From: Tubulanus polymorphus
Lineage: Eukaryota > Nemertea > Palaeonemertea > Tubulaniformes > Tubulanidae
NCBI RefSeq assembly: GCF_964204645.1
Contig: NC_134028.1
Coordinates: 9,963,001 to 10,027,000, forward strand
DNA length: 64,000 nucleotides
Direction: 5' to 3'
The translations under genes were made by a program, and so were the position numbers. The number at the start of each line of letters is the position of its first letter. Within the stretch, counting starts at the first letter, position 1. The notes under the pieces were generated by a model, which was not told the DNA's origin, did no database searches, and saw nothing but the letters and a program-made list of their open reading frames with translations. Shown here one piece after another: positions 1 through 10,805 of this stretch.

Positions 1-802
1 CGGACTGTTAATAGGTTGATTTTACGGCAGAGTCGACATGTTTCAACAATTTTGTTCATTTATGAATATTTGAGGACTTATGAACTAAAATTAGTTAAAT
101 TTGTGATACATTTTGAGAAAGTCACAAAACATTTGAGACTGCGTTGGAAGTAAAATAAAATGTTTTCTCACCTTTCAATCAAATCGTTCTTTTTACCACT
201 GATTTTGATCTTACGCCTCTTCACTTCAGCTTTCAACATGTCAACTGTCCAGTCTTTGTATTTGTCACACATTGTTAAGTTGCAAATACATTATTTATGA
301 ACGAAAACCGGTTTCAATTGAACACAATAAGTGGTACTATGAAATGGTTGACAATGGAGAAGTTCAACCCATGCCTCAGTGCTGCCATCTATCGATGTAG
401 CACTGATCTTATCCCAATAGTCTAACTTTTAGGGCACGAGGAATCCGGTCAGCTGAGGAGAGGCCGGAGTCACGCTACCGACGCGACATTTTGTCCGGCA
501 GAGGGTTCCAGCTGAATTACTCGCCTCCAAGAGGAGGACGAGCGGCCCCGGACGTACCCACCAACGGTGAAGAGGCACGAAGAGATAGGGGGCACCCGAG
601 AGGATCCGGGCCGTGTGTTGAGGCCTAAGTTGGGTGGAGGCGGGACAAGCAAAGCTGCGCAGGAGTTGCCTGTCCCCCGCGAAATCCAAATATTACAGAT
701 AAGCTATTTTGGTTACCGTGTCCACGGAATCCGTTACACATGGAAACGTATCGTTAAACTCTCAAATCATGTAGTCTCTTTTCTCTCATGAACCCCTCAT
801 GA
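1..802. other. host flank without a recognised gene
   Basis: Mixed-composition host DNA. Positions about 430-670 are clearly more GC-rich than the surroundings and stay open in more than one frame on both strands, but none of the short reading frames shows a recognisable domain, splice pattern or repeat relationship. Nothing here is annotated as a gene. Confidence 0.5.
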
Positions 803-1130
803 GACGCATTAATACTAGTAATAAAAAAAAGCAGTATTTCTAGTAATCGACGGAGACGCATTAATACTAGTAATCAAAGAAGAAGCAGCATTTCTGGTAA
901 TCGACGGAGACGCACTGGTAAAACTGGTAATCGACGGAGACGCATTAATACTAGTAATCGAAGAAGAATTGATTGAGGCATTGATACTGGTAATCGACGG
1001 AGACGAATTAATATTTGTAATCAACGGAGATGCCCTAATATTGGCAATCGACGGACAGGTATCAACACTCGTTATAATCGACGAAGAACAAACCAGAGAT
1101 GCACTATTAATACTAGATATTGATGCAGAA
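803..1130 (+). repeat. degenerate 30-bp minisatellite
   Basis: About ten diverged units of roughly 30 bp built around GGAGACGCATTAATACTAGT and GTAATCGAC, some units shortened to 24 bp. Because 30 and 24 are multiples of three, one plus-strand frame stays open from about 846 to 1190 and reads as a ten-residue peptide repeat (DGDALILVI type). One homopolymer near 829 breaks the frame at the upstream end. It could be part of a coding exon or simply a minisatellite; no flanking gene supports the first view. Confidence 0.7.
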
Positions 1131-4100
1131 CGAACTGATGGAGACGCTGTGCTCTTACACTCCGAGTCCTCACTAAAAGTAAATAAATGATATACTTCAA
1201 AGACTGCATCCTTTCGTATGATTGCGAAAGCTCACAAACCAGCTTACTAATCATTATAATGTCGCCATATTCACAAACCTTTCATAACTTTCCCTTGAGC
1301 CAATATACAAGCAAATTTCTCCACACAAATGGCTTTCTTTTATGTAGGTCCCCAAAACAAAATCTTCGGGTAACGATTTCCCATCTACACCGAGTAATTC
1401 TAAATGCAGGTTTTCATCCGTTAGTTGAAATTATGTTGTTAAATGGCATAATAAAGTCTTGTAATCAGTCGTTCTGTCCAGTTCGAGAAACTCGACTGCC
1501 TCCACCATTGTTACTCCGAACTTGTTCATATTTCCGTTCGACCTGATCATACTTCTTCCACTCAACTTTCACTTTCAATGTAACTTTTTCTTTTTCTTGA
1601 TACCAACTCAGAACATTTCTATAAAATACATGAGAATACTATTGGATGCTTTGAAGTAAAGATTGTTATAATACTATTATTCAAAACAATTGAGGATGGC
1701 ATGAGCATATTGACATAGTTCTCACTTCAGCTTATTTAGAGTAACAATGGGCCTACCGTCAGTCGTCTTTTCCTCATTTCAGTTAAATTGGCTTCGATAT
1801 CTAATTTTACTGAACCCACAATTGATTGCGAAGATACAGGAATGGGCAGGTCACATGATCTACAGGTATCGGGCCACGCACATGACCTACAAATAAAAAG
1901 AGATAATTCCTATATGACACCATTGATTTAGGGCCTATACATATTAACAATCTAAGAGGTCTAGGCCTCCATTGTGCTAACGGTAATTTAGTATCTAGCA
2001 ATTGTTCCAGAAACAGGATATCATAGATCATTTGATATTCTGCTAGGGGCTTTTTCAACTAACTGATTACTTACCTGTGGGTGGATCTATCCCAGGATAT
2101 ACAGCTACACTATGGTTGACATTTTTTCGAGTTCAGCTAGAACTTCATCATCATCTATAACAAAGCCATCAGTTAAAACAAATCGTTCCGCTGTATATTG
2201 GAACTTTGCCGTCACTGAAAAATATAAAGATTTAAACTGATTCAGTTATGAGTTATCAATCATTTCAACACGAGACCCAGGAAGAAAGACACTCTAAATA
2301 TTTGGATGGATATATGAAAGCTGTGGGTACTGGAGTTTGTAATGGGTAGTGTAGTGTGATCTGTGTGCATTTGTGGCCAGCACACAGATCACATTGTTCA
2401 ATGGGGTTTGGTCCAGGACTCGCGAGATTTTCAACAACACGGAAGTAACGTGTAATAAATGATGACTTGAATTGCATGACTACCTACCACCCCTCATTAT
2501 TGTTGGAAAACTAAACGTTCGGCACTGACTAAAAATTAGTAATAACATTTTAGAAATGGCCAGAATTTTAACTTAGGTTCTATCTCATTTTTATTTTACA
2601 ATTGCGATTTGTATAATTTTTTTTTCAAACGGCCGTTAAGGCTTCATGTTTCGTCTGCAATTCACTGCAAATAGTTACGCAACTACGCACATTTCAGTGT
2701 TTTTGGCAGCTGTACACTCAATCGGCACCGTTCGTGACTAGCTTCACTGCGGAATTATCATTAATTAACATCGCCATATCACATCATCAACTTATATTGT
2801 GCCTTAAAACCCTAACAGCCGAAATAATTGAAATGCACACTACGATTTCTATCATTGAAAATTGAGAGAGTGGCCATGTTTGTGTTTGCTGCTTCGCGTA
2901 AATCCCGCACGGTAGCGGAACCGCGCGGAGTGGGGCCGATACGTCCAGTTAGTAAGATTTCTCAACTGGATGATCGACGGATCGAGTTACGCTAGACCTA
3001 CTCAAATTTAGTTATTGATAAATTAAATAAACTTAGGCCTACCTTTCTCCATTAACTGATCCATCGATTGAACAGACACAACCACTTTAGTTGCCGGATT
3101 ATGTCCGTGCATCAATTTTACCAGCACCATTTTACCAGCACGTGTCGTACAACTGCGTGCCCCGAGGAAGGGGACATTTGACCTATTTGAATTAGCGTAG
3201 AACTTGAGTTCTATGGAATTAGTAACTCGTAAAACGCGGTAAACGTAAGTCGTAATTCGTAGAACGTAACTCGTAAAACTCGTAAGGCGTATGGCCCTTG
3301 AGGAATTCCATAATTCACTCACCAATAAGCGGTGGAAACTGGTGTAGGCTGTATAGAAACTGGTATAGCCCTACTGAATGATGCTCAAAATGATGATACG
3401 TGTAAGTACGAAAATCTTTATTTGATTTTAAATGAACAATTTGATTCTTTATTGAAAGATATTCGTGGTTTGAGAAACCGCCATCATGTATGATTTTGTC
3501 GTCTGGCAGCTTCCATCCATGAGCTTTCAAGACGAATGAATCCATTTAGATAGCCTATAGCCTAAAGGGGTGCAAAGCCACTGGTACTTGAAAAGGTGTC
3601 AAGTTGTCACTTGGTCTTAAATAATTTTGAACTGGGAAATTTCGCAAACTCACCTCAATCGGAAGTTTTATTAACTATATCCGTACCATCAGCGTTTGCC
3701 CGTCAAAGTTTTGAGTGCATTAATTAAATCTCGAGTGTAATCACAATTTATTCCAAACATTTAACTCATATCTCATACATAGAGCTTTAAGCACTGCTCA
3801 GTGTACCTTCTTCGGTGCCTTACTGTAAGTTACTAACTAGAGGACCAACGGTCCTGAGAAAAATATCAGAAATTAAAAGGTGTCCCCCTTTCGAGAACAT
3901 TTATATTCCGTGGTATTATACTGGTACCTTCTGAAACATGGCCATGGCCGCGACTGCACATCAATACCTGGCATTGGGTTTTTCCATGTTACACTTATAT
4001 ATACATGTACAAAGTAAAGTAAACGGAGATCGAGAAAACACATACAATGAACGCTTTTACGGTTCGCAGCGCTTTTACGGCCGCAAAACGTGATCTACCG

Positions 4101-4623
4101 ATCTCAGAAAAATTATGTGACCCAAGTCTCAATAACCCTCATCCCCCTAAATCTCTACATATTTCCACTGCTCTCTGGAATGATGGAGATGAAGAAAACA
4201 TTTTCATCACTGTACCGCTGTAGCAGCATTAATACAGCGCAAGCGCCATAACAGTTCTTCTTCTGTTTAGCACGACACGCGCTGTTCTCCACGTGTGGCA
4301 CGGGAGAACGAGAATGTAACGGCGTTAAAAATCGACATCAGTAGCACCAAAGCTAACCGTACCATTTTTTCTCACTACTTGAAATAACCTATGCGCAAAG
4401 CCAGAGAAAAATTTGCGATTTTAGAGATAGATATGCAACATTCACCATCGATTCGACACAGCAGTTCTACTTGAATACTAGTAGTCGCGGTCGATTGATG
4501 CGCGCGGGCAGTATCTTATCTTCAAGCACAAAACTATCGTATTGTTTCCAATAATTAATTTGTTTACACTCTTCGCGTAAAAGTAACGCGACACATCTGA
4601 ATTTCTTCCGGACAGCAAAGTTA
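1131..4623. other. host intergenic DNA, no gene recognised
   Basis: No reading frame here resembles a known protein family. Small local structures are visible: a hairpin around 2350-2395 (GTGATCTGTGTGC facing GCACACAGATCAC) and a run of short degenerate repeats of the type ACTCGTAAAACG at 3205-3290. These look like ordinary intergenic sequence of an animal genome. Confidence 0.5.
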
Positions 4624-4904
4624 AATTAGGTGACAATTGGAACTATTTAATTTCGCGCATTGAAATATACATACGCCTTAAGCGGCGTGATCAGTACACA
4701 CAATAGGGAGCATTTATTGATTGCTAGAAAAGCGATAAAGGGACTCAACTTGTCGAACAGAACGGTTGATTGTGCGAATAATACTAGTTGCTCCCTACAC
4801 TACGGCACATACGATCTGTTAAGGCTCTTTTCGAGCCTAAAAATCTAGTAGCATGACTGTAAATGGGCTGAACTAATCAATCAGATTGTTACATACAACT
4901 TCAA

Positions 4905-4910
4905 ATCACA
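4905..4910. repeat. target-site duplication of Polinton copy A, left
   Basis: ATCACA immediately precedes the terminal AGTAATTGG of the element and is repeated exactly at 30587-30592. Polintons are known for 6-bp target duplications. A further copy at 7763-7768 belongs to the tandem duplication. Confidence 0.9.
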
Positions 4911-4998
4911 AGTAATTGGAAGATGTGGGTTTCAGATCAGAGTACGAGAGTACGAGACACCACTCATCACCACAAGTAATTTTTTTTCCTAATAAATG
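4911..4998 (+). repeat. terminal inverted repeat of copy A, left
   Basis: Starts AGTAATTGGAAGATGTGGG and runs inward through a T-run to the start codon of the 108-aa gene (ATG at 4996). The reverse complement at 30499-30586 matches it along the whole length, up to and including the ATGGG of the polymerase gene. The repeat therefore carries the whole upstream region of both terminal genes. Confidence 0.9.
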
Positions 4999-5325
4999 GG
5001 AGATAGAAAAGCATTCTTAGCAAAAATAAATAACAGAACTAAACCAGCGAAAAAACAATTTGAAATAAAAAATTTAGTTGATGTTACAAAAGAAATTGAA
5101 CATAAAATATTGAAATTAAAATAAAAGATAAAAACTAAATATGGAGAGAAAGTATCAGCGAATTTAAGCTACTGTAATGTTAGTACATCGCGAGAATTTA
5201 AAGTATTTTTACCCGATAAATGGGTTTCATTGAGTACAGAGGAATTAGAAGATTTAGAAGGATTTAAAATAATCTATCATGGGAAAAATGAAGACGGTCA
5301 TCATGATTTAGAAATTGTTGATTAA
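4996..5325 (+). pseudogene. 108-aa Polinton protein, broken copy
   Basis: Same gene as 7854-8180 but with three extra bases that create an in-frame TAA near 5121, inside the run of lysine codons. Otherwise nearly identical. The start codon lies at the inner edge of the terminal repeat, within CCTAATAAATGGG. No function can be named from the sequence with certainty; see the intact copy. Confidence 0.8.
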
Positions 5326-6259
5326 ATAAAAATAAACATAATGAATATCTAGAATCCAAAATGACCTTAGTCGTTTTACAAACAACTACAATCATACAGT
5401 CAAACATCTGTTACATGTTATTATAAGAGAGTGCTTCATTTGAATATTGATCGATCAAACAGGTGTTGCAATTCAACGTTGTTGTTATAGCAGTTATATA
5501 ATAAGCACGCAGTACATACAACACACACAGGACAGGACAGGAGGATACATTCTCTCTCGTGATTAAAAGGAATATTTCAATGTTTTTACGGTAAGTTTTA
5601 GCAAAACCACCCGACTTGACTCGCAGAGTTTTTAGTGGATAAGCATCCCGTTATTGAGAGGCGCCACGAGATACCTATCCCCAAGCATTTCTACTTACAC
5701 CCCTGTGACCCACGCCTCACCAATTCTCCTCCAATGGTTGACAGGAAACACATTATATTTAAGGCGCCTAATGCATTTCCTATCAACCCCTTACCCCCGA
5801 AAGGAGGATCGAAAGTCGAAACTGAAGGAGAACCACGGAGGGTGGACAAAGGTGCATTTTCGAGGCGGCACTCCAGTGGTCGAATGAATTGCCTTATATA
5901 CTTAGCTAAAACACCTAAGTAAATGTTGTTGGTGCTAAAAAAATATGTGAAATTTGAAATTATAAATTATTCCGAATGAAAAGAATGTAGGAATGAAAAC
6001 TGATCAATTACTATGTTAATTGATTAACAAATTCAAATTCAAATATTCATTTTAGCATCACACCCAGTGCTCCCATCTTTCAATTTAAGAAAAAACTAAT
6101 AATAAGAAACGACTGTAATACAATATTCAAGTAAAAACAAGATAAATTAATAAAAATAATGAATATCTAGAATCCGAAATGACTTATCTGGACAATTCAA
6201 TTGCTCCGCATAGATAGACAAAAGTAGTGAGATATTCAATTATTTTTTTGGTTTTTTTT
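5326..6259. other. insert-like spacer between two Polinton genes
   Basis: The stretch is bracketed by direct repeats of about 30 bp (AATGAATATCTAGAATCC at about 5340 and at about 6158), which suggests an insertion of roughly 0.8 kb. Its middle (about 5480-5900) is more GC-rich than the element genes and holds open frames with no recognisable domain. The part at 5930-6160 also occurs in copy B at 48600-48870 in reverse, with an internal palindromic core (TTAATTGATTAACAAATTC). The same spacer is duplicated at 8181-9122. I could not identify the inserted sequence. Confidence 0.45.
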
Positions 6260-6637
6260 CTAAAATATCAATCCATTTTTTTTTATTATCAATTTTGGAA
6301 TTTCAGAAGTATTTTCATTTTTGATAGCAGTTGTTTCAGAATTATTAATATTATGAATTTTATTTGATTTCTTATACCAATTACACCCAATCAAAATGAA
6401 TACAATTACAAATCCAACTGTAAAATATAGACATTTATCAAATATTCTATCATTAGAAGGAGTAGAAATAACAATATTTTCACTATTTTTATTAACATTT
6501 TTATTACTTATTTTTTCTTTTACAGCTTTTTTATATTCTTGTGATTTAATTCCTAATTGCCGAGACCATTCAATTTGTTTCTGTGATCTCGGTTTTTTCT
6601 TCACAGTTAATTCCTTCACTTCTTCCACCTTGTTCAT
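6260..6637 (-). CDS. small basic membrane protein of the Polinton (unit 1)
   Basis: About 125 codons. The N-terminal half is rich in lysine (KKKPRSQKQIEWSRQLGIK), followed by one hydrophobic helix (LYFTVGFVIVFILIGCNWY) and a charged tail. No enzyme motif is visible. Homologues with the same architecture are at 9123-9491 and, in copy B, at 48091-48459. In all copies the start codon overlaps the end of the preceding gene in another frame. The C terminus differs slightly from the other copies because of an indel in a T-run near 6280. Confidence 0.65.
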   Translation of the reverse strand: MNKVEEVKELTVKKKPRSQKQIEWSRQLGIKSQEYKKAVKEKISNKNVNKNSENIVISTPSNDRIFDKCLYFTVGFVIVFILIGCNWYKKSNKIHNINNSETTAIKNENTSEIPKLIIKKNGLIF

Positions 6638-6733
6638 TTATTATAGAAATATTTTTGCTTTCAATATTTGAAAATGTTATAACTCCAGTTGATAATTATG
6701 TCATAAATCCACCTAATTGAAATGATAAATATC

Positions 6734-7044
6734 AGTAATATGGGTAATGGGCTTTCAAGCCAAAGGTCGAACGGTCGAGCTCATAAAAAATGAAAAACAT
6801 GAAAATAATAACAATTTCTACTTGAATTAGTCGCGAAACTCATAAAAAATGAAAAATAATTCTCACATGCTCGAATTTATTTTTCATTTTTACTCGCTAG
6901 AAAAAAGTGTGAGTTAAGTGTGAGTGAAATAAATTCGAGCGTGTGAGAATTATTTTTCATTTTTTATGAGTTTCACTCCTAATTCAAGTAGAAATTGTTA
7001 TTATTTTCATGTTTTTCATTTTTTAATGAACTCGACCATTCAAC
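6734..7044. repeat. foldback element, copy in tandem unit 1
   Basis: Duplicate of the foldback at 9588-9897, cut at the same Penelope insertion point (...CGACCATTCAAC). It shows the same nested palindromes. Confidence 0.75.
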
Positions 7045-7472
7045 ACGATAAGGAGAGAATCCCACAATGATAATAAAAAGTCCGAAAATGAAACTTCGAG
7101 ATAGTAGTTTATTTCAACGTTTCGACTATATCCTAATAGTCATCTTCAGGAATAATGAGATACTACAGAAATTATGAGATATATATACAATCCAGAGACA
7201 AAGAGACTAATTCAAGTAATCAGAGATGATACAAACTAAAGGAAAATTAACGTAGAAACAGTTACACGCTAAAATAGATTAAAGGGAAGCAAACTAAGGG
7301 GTGATTATAAACAACAATAGTGAGTATAAATATAAATGAAACTTAAAGTCAGTAGTAAAAAGAAAGACAAACCGGGGGGCACTTAAATTAAAACAAAGGT
7401 GAATACAAGTTAAGTCAGAGACGAAATTGATGAGAGAACAAATAACAAATAATCAAAGGGGAAATCAAGTGT
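7045..7472 (-). mobile_element. Penelope-like 3' tail fragment, duplicated
   Basis: Copy of 9898-10320 within tandem unit 1. It contains the Penelope 3' tail and ends just before the endonuclease reading frame, at the duplication junction. Confidence 0.8.
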
Positions 7473-7768
7473 GACAGTTGGAATTAGGTGACAATTGGAA
7501 CTATTTAATTTCGCGCATTGAAAGATACATACGCCTTAAGCGGCGTGATCAGTACACACAATAGGGAGCATTTATTGATTGCTAGAAAAGCGATAAAGGG
7601 ACTCAACTTGTCGAACAGAACGGTTGATTGTGCGAATAATACTAGTTGCTCCCTACACTACGGCACATACGATCTGTTAAGGCTCTTTTCGAGCCTAAAA
7701 ATCTAGTAGCATGACTGTAAATGGGCTGAACTAATCAATCAGATTGTTACATACAACTTCAAATCACA

Positions 7769-7856
7769 AGTAATTGGAAGATGTGGGTTTCAGATCAGAG
7801 TACGAGAGTACGAGACACCACTCATCACCACAAGTAATTTTTTTTCCTAATAAATG
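7769..7856 (+). repeat. duplicated left terminal repeat of copy A
   Basis: Copy of the left inverted terminal repeat carried along by the 2.85-kb tandem duplication, again preceded by ATCACA and ending at the start codon at 7854. Confidence 0.9.
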
Positions 7857-8180
7857 GGAGATAGAAAAGCATTCTTAGCAACAATAAATAACAGAACTAA
7901 ACCAGCGAAAAAACAATTTGAAATAAAAAATTTAGTTGATGTTACAAAAGAAATTGAACATAAAATATTGAAATTAGAAAAGATAAAAACTAAATATGGA
8001 GAGAAAGTATCAGCGAATTTAAGCTACTGTAATGTTAGTACATCGCGAGAATTTAAAGTATTTTTACCCGATAAATGGGTTTCATTGAGTACAGAGGAAT
8101 TAGAAGATTTAGAAGGATTTAAAATAATCTATCATGGGAAAAATGAAGACGGTCATCATGATTTAGAAATTGTTGATTAA
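7854..8180 (+). CDS. 108-aa Polinton protein, possible nucleic-acid binding
   Basis: Intact 108-codon gene reading inward from the terminal repeat. The protein is lysine-rich at the N terminus (NNRTKPAKKQFEIK), then KIKTKYGEKVSANL, then FKVFLPDKWVSLSTEELEDL and a C-terminal GKNEDGHHDLEI. The KT.(Y/F)G.K....L and FLPD segments recur in small proteins that I recall from other animal Polintons; a compact beta-rich, OB-like nucleic-acid-binding fold is a guess only. A diverged homologue lies at 61887-62239 in copy C, but between PolB and the penton gene, and a 3'-truncated one at 48869-49081 in copy B. Confidence 0.7.
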   Translation: MGDRKAFLATINNRTKPAKKQFEIKNLVDVTKEIEHKILKLEKIKTKYGEKVSANLSYCNVSTSREFKVFLPDKWVSLSTEELEDLEGFKIIYHGKNEDGHHDLEIVD

Positions 8181-9122
8181 ATAAAAATAAAAATAATGAA
8201 TATCTAGAATCCAAAATGACCTTAGTCGTTTTACAAACAACTACAATCATACAGTCAAACATCTGTTACATGTTATTATAAGAGAGTGCTTCATTTGAAT
8301 ATTGATCGATCAAACAGGTGTTGCAATTCAACGTTGTTGTTATAGCAGTTATATAATAAGCACGCAGTACATACAACACACACAGGACAGGACAGGAGGA
8401 TACATTCTCTCTCGTGATTAAAAGGAATATTTCAATGTTTTTAGGGTAAGTTTTAGCAAAACCACCCGACTTGACTCGCAGAGTTTTTAGTGGATAAGCA
8501 TCCCGTTATTGAGAGGCGCCACGAGATACCTATCCCCAAGCATTTCTACTTACACCCCTGTAAACCACGCCTCACCAATTCTCCTCCAATGGTTGACAGG
8601 AAACACATTATATTTAAGGCGCCTAATGCATTTCCTATCAACCCCTTACCCCCGCAAGGAGGATCGAAAGTCGAAACTGAAGGAGAACCACGAAGGGTGG
8701 ACAAAGGTGCATTTTCGAGGCGGCACTCCAGTGGTCGAATGAATTGCCTTATATACTTAGCTAAAACACCTAAGTAAATGTTGTTGGTGCTAAAAAAATA
8801 TGTGAAATTTGAAATTATAAATTATTCCGAATGAAAAGAATGTAGGAATGAAAACTGATCAATTACTATGTTAATTGATTAACAAATTCAAATTCAAATA
8901 TTCATTTTAGCATCACACCCAGTGCTCCCATCTTTCAATTTAAGAAAAAACTAATAATAAGAAACGACTGTAATACAATATTCAAGTAAAAACAAGATAA
9001 ATTAATAAAAATAATGAATATCTAGAATCCGAAATGACTTATCTGGACAATTCAATTGCTCCGCATAGATAGACAAAAGTAGTGAGATATTCAATTATTT
9101 TTTTGGTTTTTTTTCTAAAATA
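8181..9122. other. duplicate of the insert-like spacer
   Basis: Second copy of the sequence at 5326-6259, carried by the tandem duplication, with only scattered base changes. No gene is recognised in it. Confidence 0.45.
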
Positions 9123-9491
9123 TCAATCCATTTTTTTTATTATCAATTTTGGAATTTCAGAAGTATTTTCATTTTTGATAGCAGTTGTTTCAGAATTATT
9201 AATATCATGAATTTTATTTGATTTCTTATACCAATTACACCCAATCAAAATGAATACAATTACAAATCCAACTGTAAAATATAGACATTTATCAAATATT
9301 CTATCATTAGAAGGAGTAGAAATAACAATATTTTCACTATTTTTATTAACATTTTTATTACTTATTTTTTCTTTTACAGCTTTTTTATATTCTTGTGATT
9401 TAATTCCTAATTGCCGAGACCATTCAATTTGTTTCTGTGATCTCGGTTTTTTCTTCACAGTTAATTCCTTCATTTCTTCCACCTTGTTCAT
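9123..9491 (-). CDS. small basic membrane protein of the Polinton (unit 2)
   Basis: 122 codons, same protein as in unit 1 with the C terminus ...IIKKMD as in copy B. Basic N terminus, single predicted transmembrane helix. Its position beside the packaging-ATPase block and near the element end suggests a virion or membrane role, but this is inference from neighbours only. Confidence 0.65.
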   Translation of the reverse strand: MNKVEEMKELTVKKKPRSQKQIEWSRQLGIKSQEYKKAVKEKISNKNVNKNSENIVISTPSNDRIFDKCLYFTVGFVIVFILIGCNWYKKSNKIHDINNSETTAIKNENTSEIPKLIIKKMD

Positions 9492-9587
9492 TTATTATAG
9501 AAATATTTTTGCTTTCAATATTTGAAAATGTTATAACTCCAGTTGATAATTATGTCATAAATCCACCTAATTGAAATGATAAATATC
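9492..9587 (-). pseudogene. detached 3' end of the ATPase-neighbour gene
   Basis: The reverse strand here codes the C-terminal segment seen in copy B at about 47990-48090 (FQLGG, LSTGVITFSN, KNISIINE). The 5' part of the same gene lies at 15303-15732. The two parts are separated by the nested element at 9588-15302. An identical fragment is at 6638-6733 in tandem unit 1. It includes a hydrophobic stretch and overlaps the start of the small membrane protein gene. Confidence 0.75.
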
Positions 9588-9897
9588 AGTAATATGGGTA
9601 ATGGGCTTTCAAGCCAAAGGTCGAACGGTCGAGCTCATAAAAAATGAAAAACATGAAAATAATAACAATTTCTACTTGAATTAGTCGCGAAACTCATAAA
9701 AAATGAAAAATAATTCTCACACGCTCGAATTTATTTTTCATTTTTACTCGCTAAAAAAAGTGTGAGTTAAGTGTGAGTGAAATAAATTCGAGCGTGTGAG
9801 AATTATTTTTCATTTTTTATGAGTTTCACTCCTAATTCAAGTAGAAATTGTTATTATTTTCATGTTTTTCATTTTTTAATGAACTCGACCATTCAAC
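9588..9897. repeat. foldback (MITE-like) element, left part
   Basis: Starts AGTAATATGGGTAATGGGCT and its right end, 10774-10805, is the reverse complement with a few changes, ending ...CCTATTACT. Nested inverted repeats fill it (GAGCTCATAAAAAATG, AATTCTCACACGCTCG and their complements), so the whole would fold into one long hairpin of about 340 bp. It is interrupted by the Penelope fragment at 9898-10760. Confidence 0.75.
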
Positions 9898-9971
9898 ACG
9901 ATAAGGAGAGAATCCCACAATGATAATAAAAAGTCCGAAAATGAAACTTCGAGATAGTAGTTTATTTCAAC

Positions 9972-10003
9972 GTTTCGACTATATCCTAATAGTCATCTTC
10001 AGG
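9972..10003 (-). other. hammerhead-like motif in Penelope tail
   Basis: On the minus strand CTGAAGA is followed by a stem GACTA/TAGTC and then GAAAC. CTGANGA - stem II - GAAA is the conserved core of the hammerhead ribozyme, known from Penelope-like elements. I cannot see convincing stems I and III or the cleavage triplet, so it is more likely a relic. The duplicate is at 7119-7149. Confidence 0.4.
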
Positions 10004-10317
10004 AATAATGAGATACTACAGAAATTATGAGATATATATACAATCCAGAGACAAAGAGACTAATTCAAGTAATCAGAGATGATACAAACTAAAGGAAAAT
10101 TAACGTAGAAACAGTTACACGCTAAAATAGATTAAAGGGAAGCAAACTAAGGGGTGATTATAAACAACAATAGTGAGTATAAATATAAATGAAACTTAAA
10201 GTCAGTAGTAAAAAGAAAGACAAACCGGGGGGCACTTAAATTAAAACAAAGGTGAATACAAGTTAAGTCAGAGACGAAATTGATGAGAGAACAAATAACA
10301 AATAATCAAAGGGGAAA

Positions 10318-10692
10318 TCAAGTGTTGAGTTTAACCAGTTTACAGAGGAATTTTGATATAAGTTTATTATGGGGTGAAAAACCATTGTTAAGGTTTACAA
10401 CGTTGTTCGAATTTTCAATAATCAATGCAGATTCCAAAATATGTCTTCTAGTTTTATCGCTGCAAGGGTAAACTAATTCAGCATTAGCAAAATCAAAATT
10501 GTGTGAAGTCTGAAAAACATGACTAGCAACTCCGCTTTCAGGTTTAAAGTTTTTTACATCTAATTTATGCTCTTTTATGCGTTGATTAAGATTCCGACCT
10601 GTTTCTCCTATATATACTTTGTCGCAAACTTTACAAGGTATTTTATAAATTCCACAGTTTAGGGATTCGGTTTTCGGTTTGTTGTTAATCAA
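10318..10692 (-). pseudogene. GIY-YIG endonuclease domain of a Penelope-like element
   Basis: The frame reads CGIYKIPCKVCDKVYIGETGR, the GIY-YIG core with the extra cysteines typical of Penelope endonucleases, then R/E/H-containing segments (QRIKEHKLDV, GVASHVF) and a C-terminal LNNGFSPHNK. The domain nicks target DNA to prime reverse transcription. The reverse transcriptase domain is missing upstream, so this is a dead fragment. A homologous domain lies at 54454-54906. Confidence 0.9.
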
Positions 10693-10805
10693 TATGTTAC
10701 TAAGTTTATTATTGTATTTAAAGATAAGTTGTTTATTTAGTGACCTAGTGAAATCATATGTCGACCATTCAACCTTTAACCTGAAAGCCCATTACCCCTA
10801 TTACT

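Larger units (their letters stand above)
4624..7472 (+). repeat. tandem duplication, unit 1 (2.85 kb)
   Basis: This block is repeated almost base for base at 7482-10325. The unit contains 287 bp of host flank, the target-site copy ATCACA, the left terminal repeat of Polinton copy A, its first two genes, a foldback repeat and part of a Penelope fragment. The offset between units is 2858 at the left and 2853 at the right. Unit 1 ends inside the Penelope fragment, followed by nine bases of filler (GACAGTTGG) before unit 2. Because it carries the nested insertions, the duplication is younger than all of them. Confidence 0.9.
7482..10325 (+). repeat. tandem duplication, unit 2
   Basis: Second copy of the 2.85-kb block. 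It differs from unit 1 by scattered substitutions and small indels, for example a TAA stop present in the 108-aa gene of unit 1 and absent here. Unit 2 continues at its right end into intact flanking Penelope sequence, so it is the copy joined to the rest of Polinton copy A. Confidence 0.9.
9898..10760 (-). mobile_element. 5'-truncated Penelope-like element
   Basis: 863 bp, minus strand. It holds the end of a Penelope polyprotein (GIY-YIG endonuclease) and a 3' tail with a CTGAAGA...GAAACG motif. It is flanked by a 13-bp target duplication, TCGACCATTCAAC, at 9885-9897 and 10761-10773, within the foldback element. The 5' truncation with target duplication fits target-primed reverse transcription. 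Confidence 0.85.

Noticed and set aside
429-791. Overlapping short frames in the GC-rich part of the left flank
   Set aside because: Open frames on both strands in GC-rich sequence without recognisable protein features.
4660-4848. 62-codon frame upstream of the left terminal repeat (and at 7518)
   Set aside because: Lies in host flank, differs only by one start-proximal base between the duplicates, no recognisable domain, no homologue elsewhere in the window.
5635-5922. 95-codon open frame in the spacer of copy A (duplicated at 8490-8777)
   Set aside because: Two overlapping frames are open at once, no domain is recognised, no TAAATG start motif, and copy B lacks it. Probably part of an insert.
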